A stretch of 64,000 nt of DNA. It comes from a virus. The notes beneath the pieces are model-generated. The model ran no database searches. It had not been told where the DNA came from and was given only the letters and a program-made list of their open reading frames with translations. The DNA lies in IMG/VR virus record IMGVR_UViG_3300020416_000001, positions 1 through 64,000 of that record; one strand, given 5' to 3'. Both the position numbers and the translations under genes were made by a program. Below are positions 9,595-18,475 of this stretch, one piece after another. The first letter of the stretch is position 1. Each line of letters begins with the position of its first letter.

Positions 9595-10128
9595 ATGGCA
9601 ACAGTAAATGACCCTAAAACGGCAGACAACGATTACGAACAGTATAACGTTGCTTCCGTAGTCTTCGATATAGGGGAAGACACAAGTGTTGGTGGCGGAT
9701 TTTCTACTCTAAAATCTAGAGACGTCACTATCAAGATCGGTGTAAGAGATTTTGGTAAATGGAATTTGAATTGGTCAAACGGTCTAAGGATCGGCATTTC
9801 AGTTGCAGAACCAGATGGTACACAGATCTTCAAACAGTCACTTGAGAACATTATCTCATCTGACACTAAGTATCAGTTGACAGTATCATTACCGATGCTG
9901 AATACTGAAATGAAGTATGCGGTTAATTTGTGGGCAGGCACAAATACTAAAACACTAACGCATAGGGAAGATATTGAGATCCCTGATTATCAAGATCCAA
10001 CCACTCAAAGAGTGAACCCTGCAGGTACAGTTGTTTATCACGAAGGATACTATCCTGACGACGAACAATGGGAAAGAGATCAACCTTTCTTACCCTCTGG
10101 TTTTGAACGCCCTGTGCCACCTACATAA
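9595..10128 (+). CDS. hypothetical protein between two glycine-rich adhesins
   Basis: A 177-aa protein with no Gly-rich region. Residues of about 20-115 alternate hydrophobic and polar positions (VVFDIGEDTSVGGGF, VTIKIGVRDFGKWNLNW) as in a beta sandwich. The C-terminal 40 residues are Pro-rich (DYQDPTTQRVNPAG, then PFLPSGFERPVPPT) and probably extended. It starts four bases after the previous stop. I do not recognise a family; its position between two adhesin-like genes suggests an accessory structural or assembly role. Confidence 0.7.
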   Translation: MATVNDPKTADNDYEQYNVASVVFDIGEDTSVGGGFSTLKSRDVTIKIGVRDFGKWNLNWSNGLRIGISVAEPDGTQIFKQSLENIISSDTKYQLTVSLPMLNTEMKYAVNLWAGTNTKTLTHREDIEIPDYQDPTTQRVNPAGTVVYHEGYYPDDEQWERDQPFLPSGFERPVPPT

Positions 10129-10131
10129 TTG

Positions 10132-10139
10132 TATAAATA
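10132..10139 (+). promoter_or_regulatory. late promoter TATAAATA
   Basis: An exact TATAAATA in the 39-bp gap before the gene at 10168. It is the last clear late promoter before the halogenase/oxygenase run, where gaps are tiny until 19.8 kb, so it probably drives that cassette too. Confidence 0.7.
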
Positions 10140-10167
10140 ACTAACGAGGAAATTTTAACAGGCAAAA

Positions 10168-10968
10168 ATGAGTACACTTAAAGTAGCATCTATTAGAGAC
10201 CTGTCTGGCATTGGTGGTTTTACCCTCGCATCTGGTAATATCACTGCTAATGGTACGCTGACTGTTAGTAACATCACTATTAACGGAACTATTTCAGGTT
10301 CATCTAGTCAGATTGTGCCTAGTGTCTCAGGTCAAGCAGGTAAGTTTCTTACCACAAACGGATCATCAATGTCTTGGACAGATGTTAGTTCCGAAAATAT
10401 TTCATCATTACAAGTTTGGACAGGAAACGGTACTTGGAACAGACCAAGTGGTGTTAAATACATCCACGTTCGCTGTCAAGGTGGTGGAGGAGGAGGTGCA
10501 GGTCACGGAGAATCAGGCGGTGCAGGAGGTTATTCTGAACGTGTGATGAGTGTGGCAAACATTTCATCCGTTGGTATCACTATTGGTGGTGGCGGTGGAG
10601 GTACTTGGTACTTCAACCGTGGTGGAGACGGAGGATCATCTTCATTCGGTCCATATATGTCAGCAGGTGGAGGACACGGTGCTGCCAGAAACAACTCTCA
10701 CTCAGGTGGATTAGGACGAAACGGTTCTGGTGGAGACCTTAACATCTGGGGTGGTGGTGGACAGTCCCACGCTGCACACGGTGGAGGAACTGGAGGACCA
10801 TCTCACTTTGGAGGATCTGTTGCTGCAGGTTGGCCCAATGGAGGAAACTTCAGTCATAACCATCAAGATCACTCGGCATATGGTTCAGGTGGTTCAGGTG
10901 GTCACTTCCATAGTTTCCGTGGTTCAAACGGTAAGTATGGTGTTGTTACTGTTATCAACTACAAATAA
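10168..10968 (+). CDS. tail-fibre protein with glycine-rich tip domain
   Basis: A 266-aa two-part protein. Residues 1-80 are a fibre-like segment (LKVASIRDLSGIGGFTLAS, strands ITANGTLTVSNITINGTISG). From about residue 84 there is a glycine-rich domain with the family's usual opening (QVWTGNGTWNRPSGVKYIHV) and then many GGGGG runs rich in His and Ser (GHFHSFRGS). It closes with YGVVTVINYK. Such domains sit at fibre tips and contact the host. It is probably a paralogue of the gene at 8611 but lacks its cysteines. Confidence 0.75.
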   Translation: MSTLKVASIRDLSGIGGFTLASGNITANGTLTVSNITINGTISGSSSQIVPSVSGQAGKFLTTNGSSMSWTDVSSENISSLQVWTGNGTWNRPSGVKYIHVRCQGGGGGGAGHGESGGAGGYSERVMSVANISSVGITIGGGGGGTWYFNRGGDGGSSSFGPYMSAGGGHGAARNNSHSGGLGRNGSGGDLNIWGGGGQSHAAHGGGTGGPSHFGGSVAAGWPNGGNFSHNHQDHSAYGSGGSGGHFHSFRGSNGKYGVVTVINYK

Positions 10969-10977
10969 GGGGACACG

Positions 10978-11496
10978 ATGAAAAAAGCATTGATGGATTT
11001 CACAGGGTATGTCGCTGACATCGTAGAACCAGGGGAGGAATATGCACTATTTCTTGGTCGTGGTTGTGCACAGATGTGGGTGAATGCACCCGATGATATT
11101 ACTAAGGTTTGGACTCTTGAGTGGTCACCCTCAGCAGAGGATATGATCTGGGTCAAGAGAGAAGAAACTTATGCAGACCCTGCAACTACTCGAAGAGTTG
11201 CATATGGTGAGGTGGGAGCACAATTAGATATGCTCTACAAAGACCTCGTAGCAGGTAGAGACTTAGCAGGTGCAGATGCACTATGGTTTAACCATATTAA
11301 GACAGTTAAAGACAATACAACTTCACCTTCTTCAGTAGAAGAACCAATGGATCCGTCGATGACGGAAGAGGAAGTTGCAGAGTTTATGTCTGATGCAGTC
11401 GAACCTTCAGTCAACAGACCTTGCAAGATCTCATCACAAGAACAACCTTGTTGGGAGAGATATTCTAACTGGGGAAGATCCTACGAAGAACTGTAA
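10978..11496 (+). CDS. phage tail-associated protein (YGEVGAQLDMLY type)
   Basis: A 172-aa protein with an SD-like GGGGAC just before ATG. The N-terminal 60 residues are a small beta domain. Residues of about 73-111 (RVAYGEVGAQLDMLYKDLV...WFNHIKTVK) match a helical tail segment very common at the C-terminus of phage fibre and chaperone-like proteins. The tail (from about 115) is acidic and Ser/Pro-rich, then CKISSQEQPCWERY. It lies between the fibre gene and the first halogenase and may be a fibre assembly or linker protein. Confidence 0.7.
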   Translation: MKKALMDFTGYVADIVEPGEEYALFLGRGCAQMWVNAPDDITKVWTLEWSPSAEDMIWVKREETYADPATTRRVAYGEVGAQLDMLYKDLVAGRDLAGADALWFNHIKTVKDNTTSPSSVEEPMDPSMTEEEVAEFMSDAVEPSVNRPCKISSQEQPCWERYSNWGRSYEEL

Positions 11497-11502
11497 CTTG
11501 GT

Positions 11503-12999
11503 ATGAAATTTGATAATATCTGTATTGTCGGTGGTGGCAGTGCAGGGTGGATGACCGCTAGTGTACTAGCAAAACATTTTGGTGATGCAAAAGAAATTGT
11601 GTTGATCGAGTCACCTACGAAACCTAGAATCGGTGTAGGAGAAGCGACAACGCAATTTTTTAATACATTCGTACGGTATCTGGGTCTGGAGGATTCAGAC
11701 TGGATGCCTAAGTGTGATGCAACATATAAGCACAGCGTACGATTCGATAACTTTAATCCCAATGGTTCATTCCATTACCCATTTGGGGATATGAATGGAC
11801 CTGCATCGATTGCGGATTACTATACTTGGAGAAAGGGGAAACCCATCCACAGTATGACGTTTGGTATGATATACTCGGATGTAATACGGAGCGTAGAAAA
11901 GGGTAAAATCATCCCTGATCTCCTCAAATTTCGAGTTGGTTACCACTTCGATGCAATCTTATTCGCAGACTACCTTAAACACAACTATGCAATTCCGAGA
12001 GGCGTTAAACTCATTGAAGATACAGTCCACGAAGTTAAATCCTGCGTGGATGGGGTTAGCGGAGTTCGTCTTTCTAGTGGCGATTGGCACAACTATGACC
12101 TTTTTATAGATTGCACAGGGTTCGATGCTCTACTTACTAATGCAGTAGATAGTGAGTGGGAATCGTGGAATGATGAATTGGTATGCGACAGAGCAATAAC
12201 GACGAGATTAGAATATACAGATAAACAGGAACAACTGGTTGCACATACAAACTGCACAGGAATGAGCAGTGGATGGGTATGGAAAGCACCAACGTGGTCA
12301 AGAATTGGAACGGGTTATGTCTATTCATCCCGTCATCAAGACGAAGAGAGTGCACTAAAAGAGTTTCAGAAACACCTTGTAGATAGTAAAGGTATTTGTC
12401 CAAATTGTGTAGATAAACAGTATTACAAGAAACTAGCATTCCCTACAGGTGTAAGGAAGGAGATATGGAAAAAGAATGTGGTGTCTATAGGACTAGCAGC
12501 AGGTTTTATTGAACCTTTGGAATCAGGTGGGTTGTTCTCAGTTCACGAGTTCCTATTCAATTTAATCGGTGTGCTTCCTAAGAATAGAGATAACTACAAT
12601 GGTTTTATAAGAGAACAGTTCAACTGGGGTTCTAAGAGAAGACTGAAATCATTCAAGGATTTTGTATTGGCACACTATTGTTTGAGTCCTCGTGATGATA
12701 CACCATTCTGGAAACACTACAATCAAATGAATTTTGAGTCGGAGTTCCCTGATGTATTGACACAGAGATTCGAACAGATTCAAAATCTAAACTATTTGTC
12801 AGAGGGTGCTGTATATTTGCTAGGAGGATACGAATATGATATAATACCAGATAGGTTTGATATACTTGCAAATGAGCAAGGATACCAGATTCCTGAGTTT
12901 AACGATATGTTTGAGGATGCTCTAAAAAGGCAAGATCCAGACTATCCTACACCCTTAGAGTATTATCAATCTACCCTATATAAGACAGAAGATTCTTAG
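11503..12999 (+). CDS. flavin-dependent halogenase (tryptophan-halogenase family), copy 1
   Basis: A 498-aa protein. The family uses FADH2, O2 and halide to make hypohalous acid, which a conserved Lys passes to an aromatic substrate. Visible motifs: FAD-binding GGGSAGW (10-16); GVGEAT (44-49); DATYK with the presumed catalytic Lys at residue 76; WVWKAP at about 258-263, the family WxWxIP motif with Ile replaced by Ala; and GFIEPLESGG at about 334-343, carrying the presumed catalytic Glu. Length fits the family (about 500-540). Related to marine viral VirX1-type enzymes by pattern. It abuts a second halogenase two bases downstream. Substrate unknown. Confidence 0.9.
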   Translation: MKFDNICIVGGGSAGWMTASVLAKHFGDAKEIVLIESPTKPRIGVGEATTQFFNTFVRYLGLEDSDWMPKCDATYKHSVRFDNFNPNGSFHYPFGDMNGPASIADYYTWRKGKPIHSMTFGMIYSDVIRSVEKGKIIPDLLKFRVGYHFDAILFADYLKHNYAIPRGVKLIEDTVHEVKSCVDGVSGVRLSSGDWHNYDLFIDCTGFDALLTNAVDSEWESWNDELVCDRAITTRLEYTDKQEQLVAHTNCTGMSSGWVWKAPTWSRIGTGYVYSSRHQDEESALKEFQKHLVDSKGICPNCVDKQYYKKLAFPTGVRKEIWKKNVVSIGLAAGFIEPLESGGLFSVHEFLFNLIGVLPKNRDNYNGFIREQFNWGSKRRLKSFKDFVLAHYCLSPRDDTPFWKHYNQMNFESEFPDVLTQRFEQIQNLNYLSEGAVYLLGGYEYDIIPDRFDILANEQGYQIPEFNDMFEDALKRQDPDYPTPLEYYQSTLYKTEDS

Positions 13000-13001
13000 T
13001 T

Positions 13002-14657
13002 ATGCAAGTTAACAATGTTGTAGTGGTTGGCGGTGGGTCATCTGGATGGATGACAGCAGCAGCACTATTGAAATTATGCCCTTGGATTAGTGTTGTACTG
13101 GTCGAATCCAAAAAGCATAAACCAGTCGGAGTAGGAGAATCAACGCTCGGACAGTTTAACAAATATTTGCGTGCACTCGGTCTGAAAGATGAAGAGTGGA
13201 TGCCCAAAGTAGGAGCAACATTCAAGAACAGTATTCAGTTCACAGACTTCCGTGAAATTGGATCTAAGTTCCAGTATCCATTTGGACCTGCAGATTTATA
13301 TAATTGCAAGAACGATATTCAAGATTTCTTCGATCTTCAAAGATTATATCCTGATGAGTTCCCACCAGAATTGTTTGCGAAGTATTACTTGGCAGGCAAT
13401 ACTTGTATGGCAGAGCATAACAAGATGTGGGGCAATAAGGATGGTAGGATCAGAGATTTTGATTTTGCTAGTGATACTGCATACCATATTGATGCTGACA
13501 GATTTGCAGAATTCTTAAAGAATGACATATGTTATCCGTTTGCTTCACAGGATAGATTCACACATATCATTGGCGATGTGCGAGGTATGGTGAAGGATGT
13601 GATGGCAGGTGGATCACCCGCTCAGAGCAACAGAATCATCAAACAACTTGCAGTTAAACTATCAGAAGATAAGAAAACGGTAGGAGTACAGGGAGATCTA
13701 TTCATTGACTGCACAGGATTCAAGGGTGCACTCATTGAAGAAATGATGTCAGTAAGACATATCAGTTTCGAGAAGTATCTACCAAACAATAAAGCATTCT
13801 TTGCTCGCATTCCTTATTACTCACAGAGTGCAAGAAAGAAACTGATGCACAACGTGACAGACTGTCGTGGTGCTAATAGTGGTTGGATGTGGACTATTCC
13901 TCTGTGGGATAGGATCGGAGTTGGTTATTGTTGGTCTGATCGGTTCGCAATGGAAACCGAAGCAAGACAAGAATTCGAAATGTGGATTGATAATGAATTC
14001 CACTTAGAACCTGATGAGTATGAAATCAAGACTATTGATATTAAGCACGGATATAGAGAAAAAGCGTGGGAGTTGAATTGTGTAGCAATCGGGATGTCAT
14101 ATGGATTCATTGAACCCTTGGAATCCACAGGTCTATTGACAACACACGAGAATATCCTTAGACTGGTTGATGTCTTAAATCGACGTCAGGGTTATGTGTC
14201 AGGTATTGAGCGACAATGGTTCAATTACGCTGCACAACGTGAAGTCATTGGATTCAGTCATTTTGTAGCAATGCACTATGCATTAAGCAAGAGAACTGAC
14301 AATCCATATTGGAGACACGCATCACAACGATGTGAGTATATGCTCGAACAGTTCGATGGCAACATCAAAACTAATGATGAGTATGAGAGGATGGGAGATA
14401 TTCTGGATCTTGGAAGACCACTCAGAGCAAACATTGCAGGTATGAACTTCATCGCTGCAGGTATGGGATTGAGATTGGGAACTAGATTCAATGGATATGG
14501 AGACGTCGAAGAACTCACACATATTGGAAATGAGCGTCTAGACTATATCAAAGATGTGGAGGAATTCATCAAGTCAGATGAAGTGCCTACACATTATGAA
14601 TTCTTATTGAAACACATTTATGGTGGTGAAGACAATGTTGAATGCCCTGAGGAATAA
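13002..14657 (+). CDS. flavin-dependent halogenase (tryptophan-halogenase family), copy 2
   Basis: A 551-aa protein, a divergent paralogue of its neighbour. Motifs are complete: GGGSSGW (10-16), GVGEST (43-48), GATFK with Lys75, WMWTIP (295-300, exact family motif) and GFIEPLESTG (about 368-377). FAD and substrate sites therefore look intact. It is about 50 residues longer than copy 1, with an insertion around residues 100-150. A free partner flavin reductase is not visible in the window, so reduced flavin would come from the host. Both copies lie in the late, fibre-containing transcription unit. Confidence 0.9.
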   Translation: MQVNNVVVVGGGSSGWMTAAALLKLCPWISVVLVESKKHKPVGVGESTLGQFNKYLRALGLKDEEWMPKVGATFKNSIQFTDFREIGSKFQYPFGPADLYNCKNDIQDFFDLQRLYPDEFPPELFAKYYLAGNTCMAEHNKMWGNKDGRIRDFDFASDTAYHIDADRFAEFLKNDICYPFASQDRFTHIIGDVRGMVKDVMAGGSPAQSNRIIKQLAVKLSEDKKTVGVQGDLFIDCTGFKGALIEEMMSVRHISFEKYLPNNKAFFARIPYYSQSARKKLMHNVTDCRGANSGWMWTIPLWDRIGVGYCWSDRFAMETEARQEFEMWIDNEFHLEPDEYEIKTIDIKHGYREKAWELNCVAIGMSYGFIEPLESTGLLTTHENILRLVDVLNRRQGYVSGIERQWFNYAAQREVIGFSHFVAMHYALSKRTDNPYWRHASQRCEYMLEQFDGNIKTNDEYERMGDILDLGRPLRANIAGMNFIAAGMGLRLGTRFNGYGDVEELTHIGNERLDYIKDVEEFIKSDEVPTHYEFLLKHIYGGEDNVECPEE

Positions 14658-15426
14658 GTTTAGACCGAAGAAACCTTGGTTGCGTTTCTTCTCTCTAGAA
14701 CCTGGGTTGGTCGAAAACTATCCACTTATACCTACATCACAGGTAAAACGTAGATGGTTAACGAAAGAAAGCAGGGAAGCAAAATGTCCTTTTAGGGGCA
14801 GTATGAATGTTGCAAATTGCCCAGGTCTGAAACAGATCACTCGTATGGGTTATGTTGTAGTCGCACCAATGGATTTCATCATCCGTACAAACGGCGATGG
14901 AGTTGGTTACGAGTATGAAATACCCACAATGTTCACTAGGCACGCTAACTTTATTGGAGATCATTCTCCAGATCAGGTAGTTCCTTTGGTGGATAGTCCA
15001 CGCGAGTCACTTGCTCACATCATTAAATTGGAAACACCTTGGAGAGTAAGATCAAGTGATGATCTTATTTTCTTACAAACACCCGTGTACTGGAACAATG
15101 AGTCCCGTTTCGAAGCGACTGCAGGGATCTATGATCCACGTTTCGCTATGCAAGTTAACGTGCAACTTATTTGGCACGTCTTGGACGGTGAAACTCTTGT
15201 AAAGGCAGGGACACCACTAGCACAGTTTATACCAGTACCTCGTTACACACTTGAAAAAAGTTGGTACGATATGCGTATAGATAATGCAACAGATAAAGAC
15301 TGGGATCTCGAAAACGCTTTTAACTATTCACTTAAAGCGGAGTATCCGAACGATGACAGCGTTACTCGCAAGGTCGGTCGTGCAGTTAAAACAATTAAAC
15401 ACCACAGCAACGGAGTTGATCGATGA
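14620..15426 (+). CDS. DUF6065-like protein, copy 1 (function unknown)
   Basis: A 268-aa protein. An ATG at 14635 (MLNALRNKF) is an equally good start; both overlap the end of the halogenase. After a basic N-terminus it has KCPFRGSMNVANCPG (55-69), then MGYVVVAPMDFII, a strand HIIKLETPWRV, and a C-terminal beta domain ending GTPLAQFIPVPR. This layout (aromatic-rich beta sandwich, CP motif, then hVxxPhD strand) resembles DUF6065 proteins, whose activity is unknown to me. A second protein of the same layout is at 16448. Gene order next to halogenases and oxygenases suggests a shared pathway. Confidence 0.75.
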   Translation: MVVKTMLNALRNKFRPKKPWLRFFSLEPGLVENYPLIPTSQVKRRWLTKESREAKCPFRGSMNVANCPGLKQITRMGYVVVAPMDFIIRTNGDGVGYEYEIPTMFTRHANFIGDHSPDQVVPLVDSPRESLAHIIKLETPWRVRSSDDLIFLQTPVYWNNESRFEATAGIYDPRFAMQVNVQLIWHVLDGETLVKAGTPLAQFIPVPRYTLEKSWYDMRIDNATDKDWDLENAFNYSLKAEYPNDDSVTRKVGRAVKTIKHHSNGVDR

Positions 15427-15749
15427 GTATTACCCTTGATGCATTGATTCAAAACTTCCACTTACAAAAAGAGGAAGTTGAAAAGATCATCACTAAGTAT
15501 GATGAGGATTTCGCAAACAAGAAACTAAATCCTTATGGAGTTACCACTATTGAGTTTCAAAAGAGATCTGATGCATATGCACAGAAATCAAGATTGGAGG
15601 GTGCTATTGATGCTCTCTTTATTGTGAAACGAGATATTATGGGAGACGATACCGATGTGAATATCCCGATGGCAGAATTGGATGCCGTGGATACTGAAAT
15701 GGAAATTATCGGAAATGTATCGGAGGAAAACGAAACGGAGGAAGAATGA
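15423..15749 (+). CDS. small helical hypothetical protein
   Basis: A 108-aa protein, predicted mostly helical in its first 75 residues (LDALIQNFHLQKEEVEKII, then RSDAYAQKSRLEGAIDALF), with a strongly acidic C-terminal 30 residues ending in EENETEEE. It starts in an ATGA overlap with the DUF6065-like gene and its stop overlaps the next ATG. It may be a scaffold or adaptor within the cassette, but I recognise no family. Confidence 0.7.
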   Translation: MSITLDALIQNFHLQKEEVEKIITKYDEDFANKKLNPYGVTTIEFQKRSDAYAQKSRLEGAIDALFIVKRDIMGDDTDVNIPMAELDAVDTEMEIIGNVSEENETEEE

Positions 15750-15925
15750 CACTCACTAACGACACATACCACATATACTACGATGGTAAGGTTCTATTCA
15801 AAAACCTAGATCAAGAAGAGTTTGATGTTGTATGGGGTCGTATCTATCGGTCGTATCATATGGACAAGATTGAATATGTGAAATGCGACAACGATGATCT
15901 AACTGGTGTCGAACAAAGTTACTGA
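15746..15925 (+). CDS. small hypothetical protein, coupled between cassette genes
   Basis: A 59-aa reading frame with ATGA-type overlaps at both ends (ATG at 15746 within the previous stop; TGA at 15923-15925 shares its A with the next ATG). Its sequence (YHIYYDGKVLFKNLDQEEFDVVW) resembles small proteins found beside phage structural and metabolic genes. The double overlap is strong evidence that it is translated. No function can be assigned. Confidence 0.7.
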   Translation: MTLTNDTYHIYYDGKVLFKNLDQEEFDVVWGRIYRSYHMDKIEYVKCDNDDLTGVEQSY

Positions 15926-16458
15926 TGAGAATTATTCGTAATGTTATCTCACCTGTATATCAGATGAGAATAAAGCAAATGATGGAGGATGTGGGATTTC
16001 CTTGGGGATACCTAAAGGATGTTACCTATCGAGATACAGATGAAGTTAAGAACAGATTTCCACAGGCAACAGGAACTTCTGGTTTTGCTCATCTGTTTTA
16101 TGATGCAGAGACAAACACATCGTCGGAGTATGTAAATATAATTCTACCGTTGTTGTTCTCCTTCCTAGATACAACAGAGTATAATTTGTTTCGTATTAAA
16201 GGTGGTCTCCTGTTACCAACAAACACAGGATATAATATGCCACACATTGATATGAACAGACCACATACAACGGCACTATATTATGTGAACACGAGTGATG
16301 GTGACACCGTGTTTTTCGATGAAACAAACAACATCATTAAGACAGTCAAACCCGAACAGGGTAAAGTCGTTATTTTTGATGGTTCTATCTACCACGCATC
16401 GAGTTGCCCTACCACCGCTACAAATAGAATGACACTAAATTTTAATTATGACTATTGA
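15925..16458 (+). CDS. 2OG-Fe(II) oxygenase-like protein, cassette copy 1
   Basis: A 177-aa protein of the double-stranded beta-helix fold that uses Fe(II), O2 and 2-oxoglutarate. The iron ligands are visible: H107-x-D109 in MPHIDMN, a distal His157 in IYHASS, and the 2OG-binding Arg168 in NRMTLNFN. TALYYVNTSDGDTVFFDE is the typical strand between them. It shares this architecture with the genes at 18475 and 33531. Substrate unknown: prolyl/lysyl hydroxylation of a protein or oxidation of a small molecule are both possible. Confidence 0.85.
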   Translation: MRIIRNVISPVYQMRIKQMMEDVGFPWGYLKDVTYRDTDEVKNRFPQATGTSGFAHLFYDAETNTSSEYVNIILPLLFSFLDTTEYNLFRIKGGLLLPTNTGYNMPHIDMNRPHTTALYYVNTSDGDTVFFDETNNIIKTVKPEQGKVVIFDGSIYHASSCPTTATNRMTLNFNYDY

Positions 16459-17164
16459 AGTATTTTACTATCAATACGACGGCGGTCAAGACATCCTAAA
16501 CTGTTGGGATTCTCCTCTTAGTCTCGAAGGTATTGGCATCGAACCAAAGAAAGTGATCGATGAATTCGAGGGAGAGAAATTCGTACCATATATGCAATGC
16601 CCCGCGTGGACTCACAAGAACACACGAGAGTTTGTGATGTACAGTCCAAAAGACTTGACATTCAAAATTCACGACGAGGGATATGTAACAGTAAAAGAAC
16701 TGAACGATCAGCAAATCCAGAAATATCTAAAGGTCGAAGATCTAGAACCACCTATCAAAACTCTACAGGTATCAGTCCCACAGTTGTTAGTGTGGACAAA
16801 AGCAAAAGGTGTATGGGTCGAAGCACGAGACTACCCCTTGACAAGCAGAAATAATAACTTTACACTAGTAAACGGTTGGTTTAATCTATCCGATTGGTGC
16901 AGACCTATCTCATTTGGTATTAACGTCGTTGATAGCAAGGAAGATGTCAAGATTAAACGTGGCGATCCAATTTATAAATTTGCCTTCTATAAAGAAGGAG
17001 ACCTTACAGAATCGTTTAAGTTAACCAAAGCAGCACCACCACAGGAAATGTTACTGCAAATGCATAAACGTTTGTCAGTTAAACAGTTCACACCATTTCT
17101 TGCTAAAGATATTATCTTTGGTGAAAGAGATAAAAAATGTCCTTTTAGGTGGTTTAGAAAATGA
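16448..17164 (+). CDS. DUF6065-like protein, copy 2
   Basis: A 238-aa protein with the same layout as the one at 14620: CPAW at 51-54, EFVMYSPKDLTFKI right after it, a Trp/Tyr-rich central strand (LLVWTKAKGVWVEARDYPL) and a closing half with FGINVV and GDPIYKFAFY. It ends KKCPFRWFRK, whereas copy 1 carries KCPFRG near its N-terminus, so the CPFR element has moved. It overlaps the preceding oxygenase by 11 bases and the next gene by four. Function unknown. Confidence 0.75.
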   Translation: MTIEVFYYQYDGGQDILNCWDSPLSLEGIGIEPKKVIDEFEGEKFVPYMQCPAWTHKNTREFVMYSPKDLTFKIHDEGYVTVKELNDQQIQKYLKVEDLEPPIKTLQVSVPQLLVWTKAKGVWVEARDYPLTSRNNNFTLVNGWFNLSDWCRPISFGINVVDSKEDVKIKRGDPIYKFAFYKEGDLTESFKLTKAAPPQEMLLQMHKRLSVKQFTPFLAKDIIFGERDKKCPFRWFRK

Positions 17165-17820
17165 GTGAATATATCCCTACTATCGTTGTAGATAACTTTT
17201 TCGAGACACCATCCGCAATCGTAAAATTAGCACAACAGCAAGAATATTTTAGGTGTTACGATCATCCCAATAAGGGGAATTGGCCTGGGAAGAGGTCAGT
17301 TTTACTTGATAAATTAGACCCTATCTTGCACGAAATTATATGTCGCAAAGTTAAATCACATCTACCACAGTTTGTAGGATTTGATATTGCTGACGTTGCA
17401 TTTCATATATGTGATGGTAAGAACAAACGTGGATGGATACACGCTGACCCACCACACTTAGGTGTGGGGATGGTTATCTATTTGAATGATGGTAGAGTTG
17501 CAGACCGTGGGACAACAATTTATGATGTGCCACCAGATTTTGCAGGTCAAGGATTCGAAGAAGAGTTCAAGAAACAGTTACTTGCTCAGGATGATGAGGA
17601 AGCAGCAGGGGCATACGAGAAATATAAAGAGGAGTGCAATGAAATGTATCAAGCATCAATATCTGTTGAGTCTAGGTACAATCGTTGCTTAATCTTTGAT
17701 GGTAGAAAATACCACGGTGGTATGGATTTCTTCGGAAATGATGTACACGATTCTCGCCTAACTATTGTTGGGTTCTTTCACGGTATTGCCACCGACCCAC
17801 TTGACAACCCACCACAATAA
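17161..17820 (+). CDS. 2OG-Fe(II) oxygenase-like protein (DUF6445-like)
   Basis: A 219-aa protein. A WPGKRS motif at 41-46 and a His/Asp pair in WIHADPPH (H94, D96) match the DUF6445 branch of 2OG-type proteins. The distal His185 lies in KYHGGMDFFG and Arg199 in DSRLTIVGFF. A charged helical insertion (about 131-163) lies between the two halves. ATGA overlap with the upstream gene. Likely a non-haem iron oxygenase; substrate unknown. Confidence 0.8.
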   Translation: MSEYIPTIVVDNFFETPSAIVKLAQQQEYFRCYDHPNKGNWPGKRSVLLDKLDPILHEIICRKVKSHLPQFVGFDIADVAFHICDGKNKRGWIHADPPHLGVGMVIYLNDGRVADRGTTIYDVPPDFAGQGFEEEFKKQLLAQDDEEAAGAYEKYKEECNEMYQASISVESRYNRCLIFDGRKYHGGMDFFGNDVHDSRLTIVGFFHGIATDPLDNPPQ

Positions 17821-17821
17821 T

Positions 17822-18475
17822 ATGCAAGTGATTATTACAGAACAAACGGAGGAATTCGCAAACGGTAAACTTTGGCGAATTCGTAATGCTTTACCTAAGG
17901 AAACTTGTGAACATTTGAAACACGAATTCCTTATGATTAAAGACATAATTGAAGCAACAACAACTGGACCAACTAGTGATCCCATAATGCCTGGGGCATT
18001 TGCAATGTACAGTCCTGTATGTTTTGAAGCAATGGGTCAGGTAATTAAACCACAAGTTGAACAGACTGTTGGTTGTAAATTATGGCAGACATTTTCATAT
18101 GCCAGAGTATATACTAAAGGCACTAATTTGGTAAGGCACAGAGATAGAACAAGTGGGGAATGGGTTGGCAATATATGTGTAACAAGAGACGATACTAATT
18201 GGCCCTTTTACATCGAAATTGAGGGAAAATCCTATGACCTACTGATGAATCAGGGGGATATGATTATATTCAGAGGACATAAGGATTTCCATTGGAGACC
18301 AAAATATACTGGAGAATTGCAAGTACAAGCATTCGTCTCTTATGTCGATCAAGAGGGTAGATACGCAGATAATAAATGGGACGGACGTCCGATGTTGGCA
18401 GCACCTTGGGAAACCGCGAGTCAGAAAATACAGAATGAACAGTCAATGATTAACACATCGCCTTATTACACCTGA
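17822..18475 (+). CDS. 2OG-Fe(II) oxygenase-like protein, RHRD type
   Basis: A 217-aa protein when started at the ATG one base after the previous stop; an in-frame upstream extension is possible but would overlap the previous gene. Iron site: H106-x-D108 in VRHRDRTSGEW, as in prolyl-4-hydroxylase-like enzymes, and a distal His (153 or 157) in GHKDFHWRP. The strand LMNQGDMIIFRG is typical of the fold. The stop overlaps the next ATG. Divergent from the other oxygenases in the cassette. Confidence 0.75.
   Translation: MQVIITEQTEEFANGKLWRIRNALPKETCEHLKHEFLMIKDIIEATTTGPTSDPIMPGAFAMYSPVCFEAMGQVIKPQVEQTVGCKLWQTFSYARVYTKGTNLVRHRDRTSGEWVGNICVTRDDTNWPFYIEIEGKSYDLLMNQGDMIIFRGHKDFHWRPKYTGELQVQAFVSYVDQEGRYADNKWDGRPMLAAPWETASQKIQNEQSMINTSPYYT

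Noticed and set aside
12119-12126. GGGTTCGA-like word as a tRNA T-loop
   Set aside because: It is in the halogenase frame and has no cloverleaf around it; no tRNA was found in the window.
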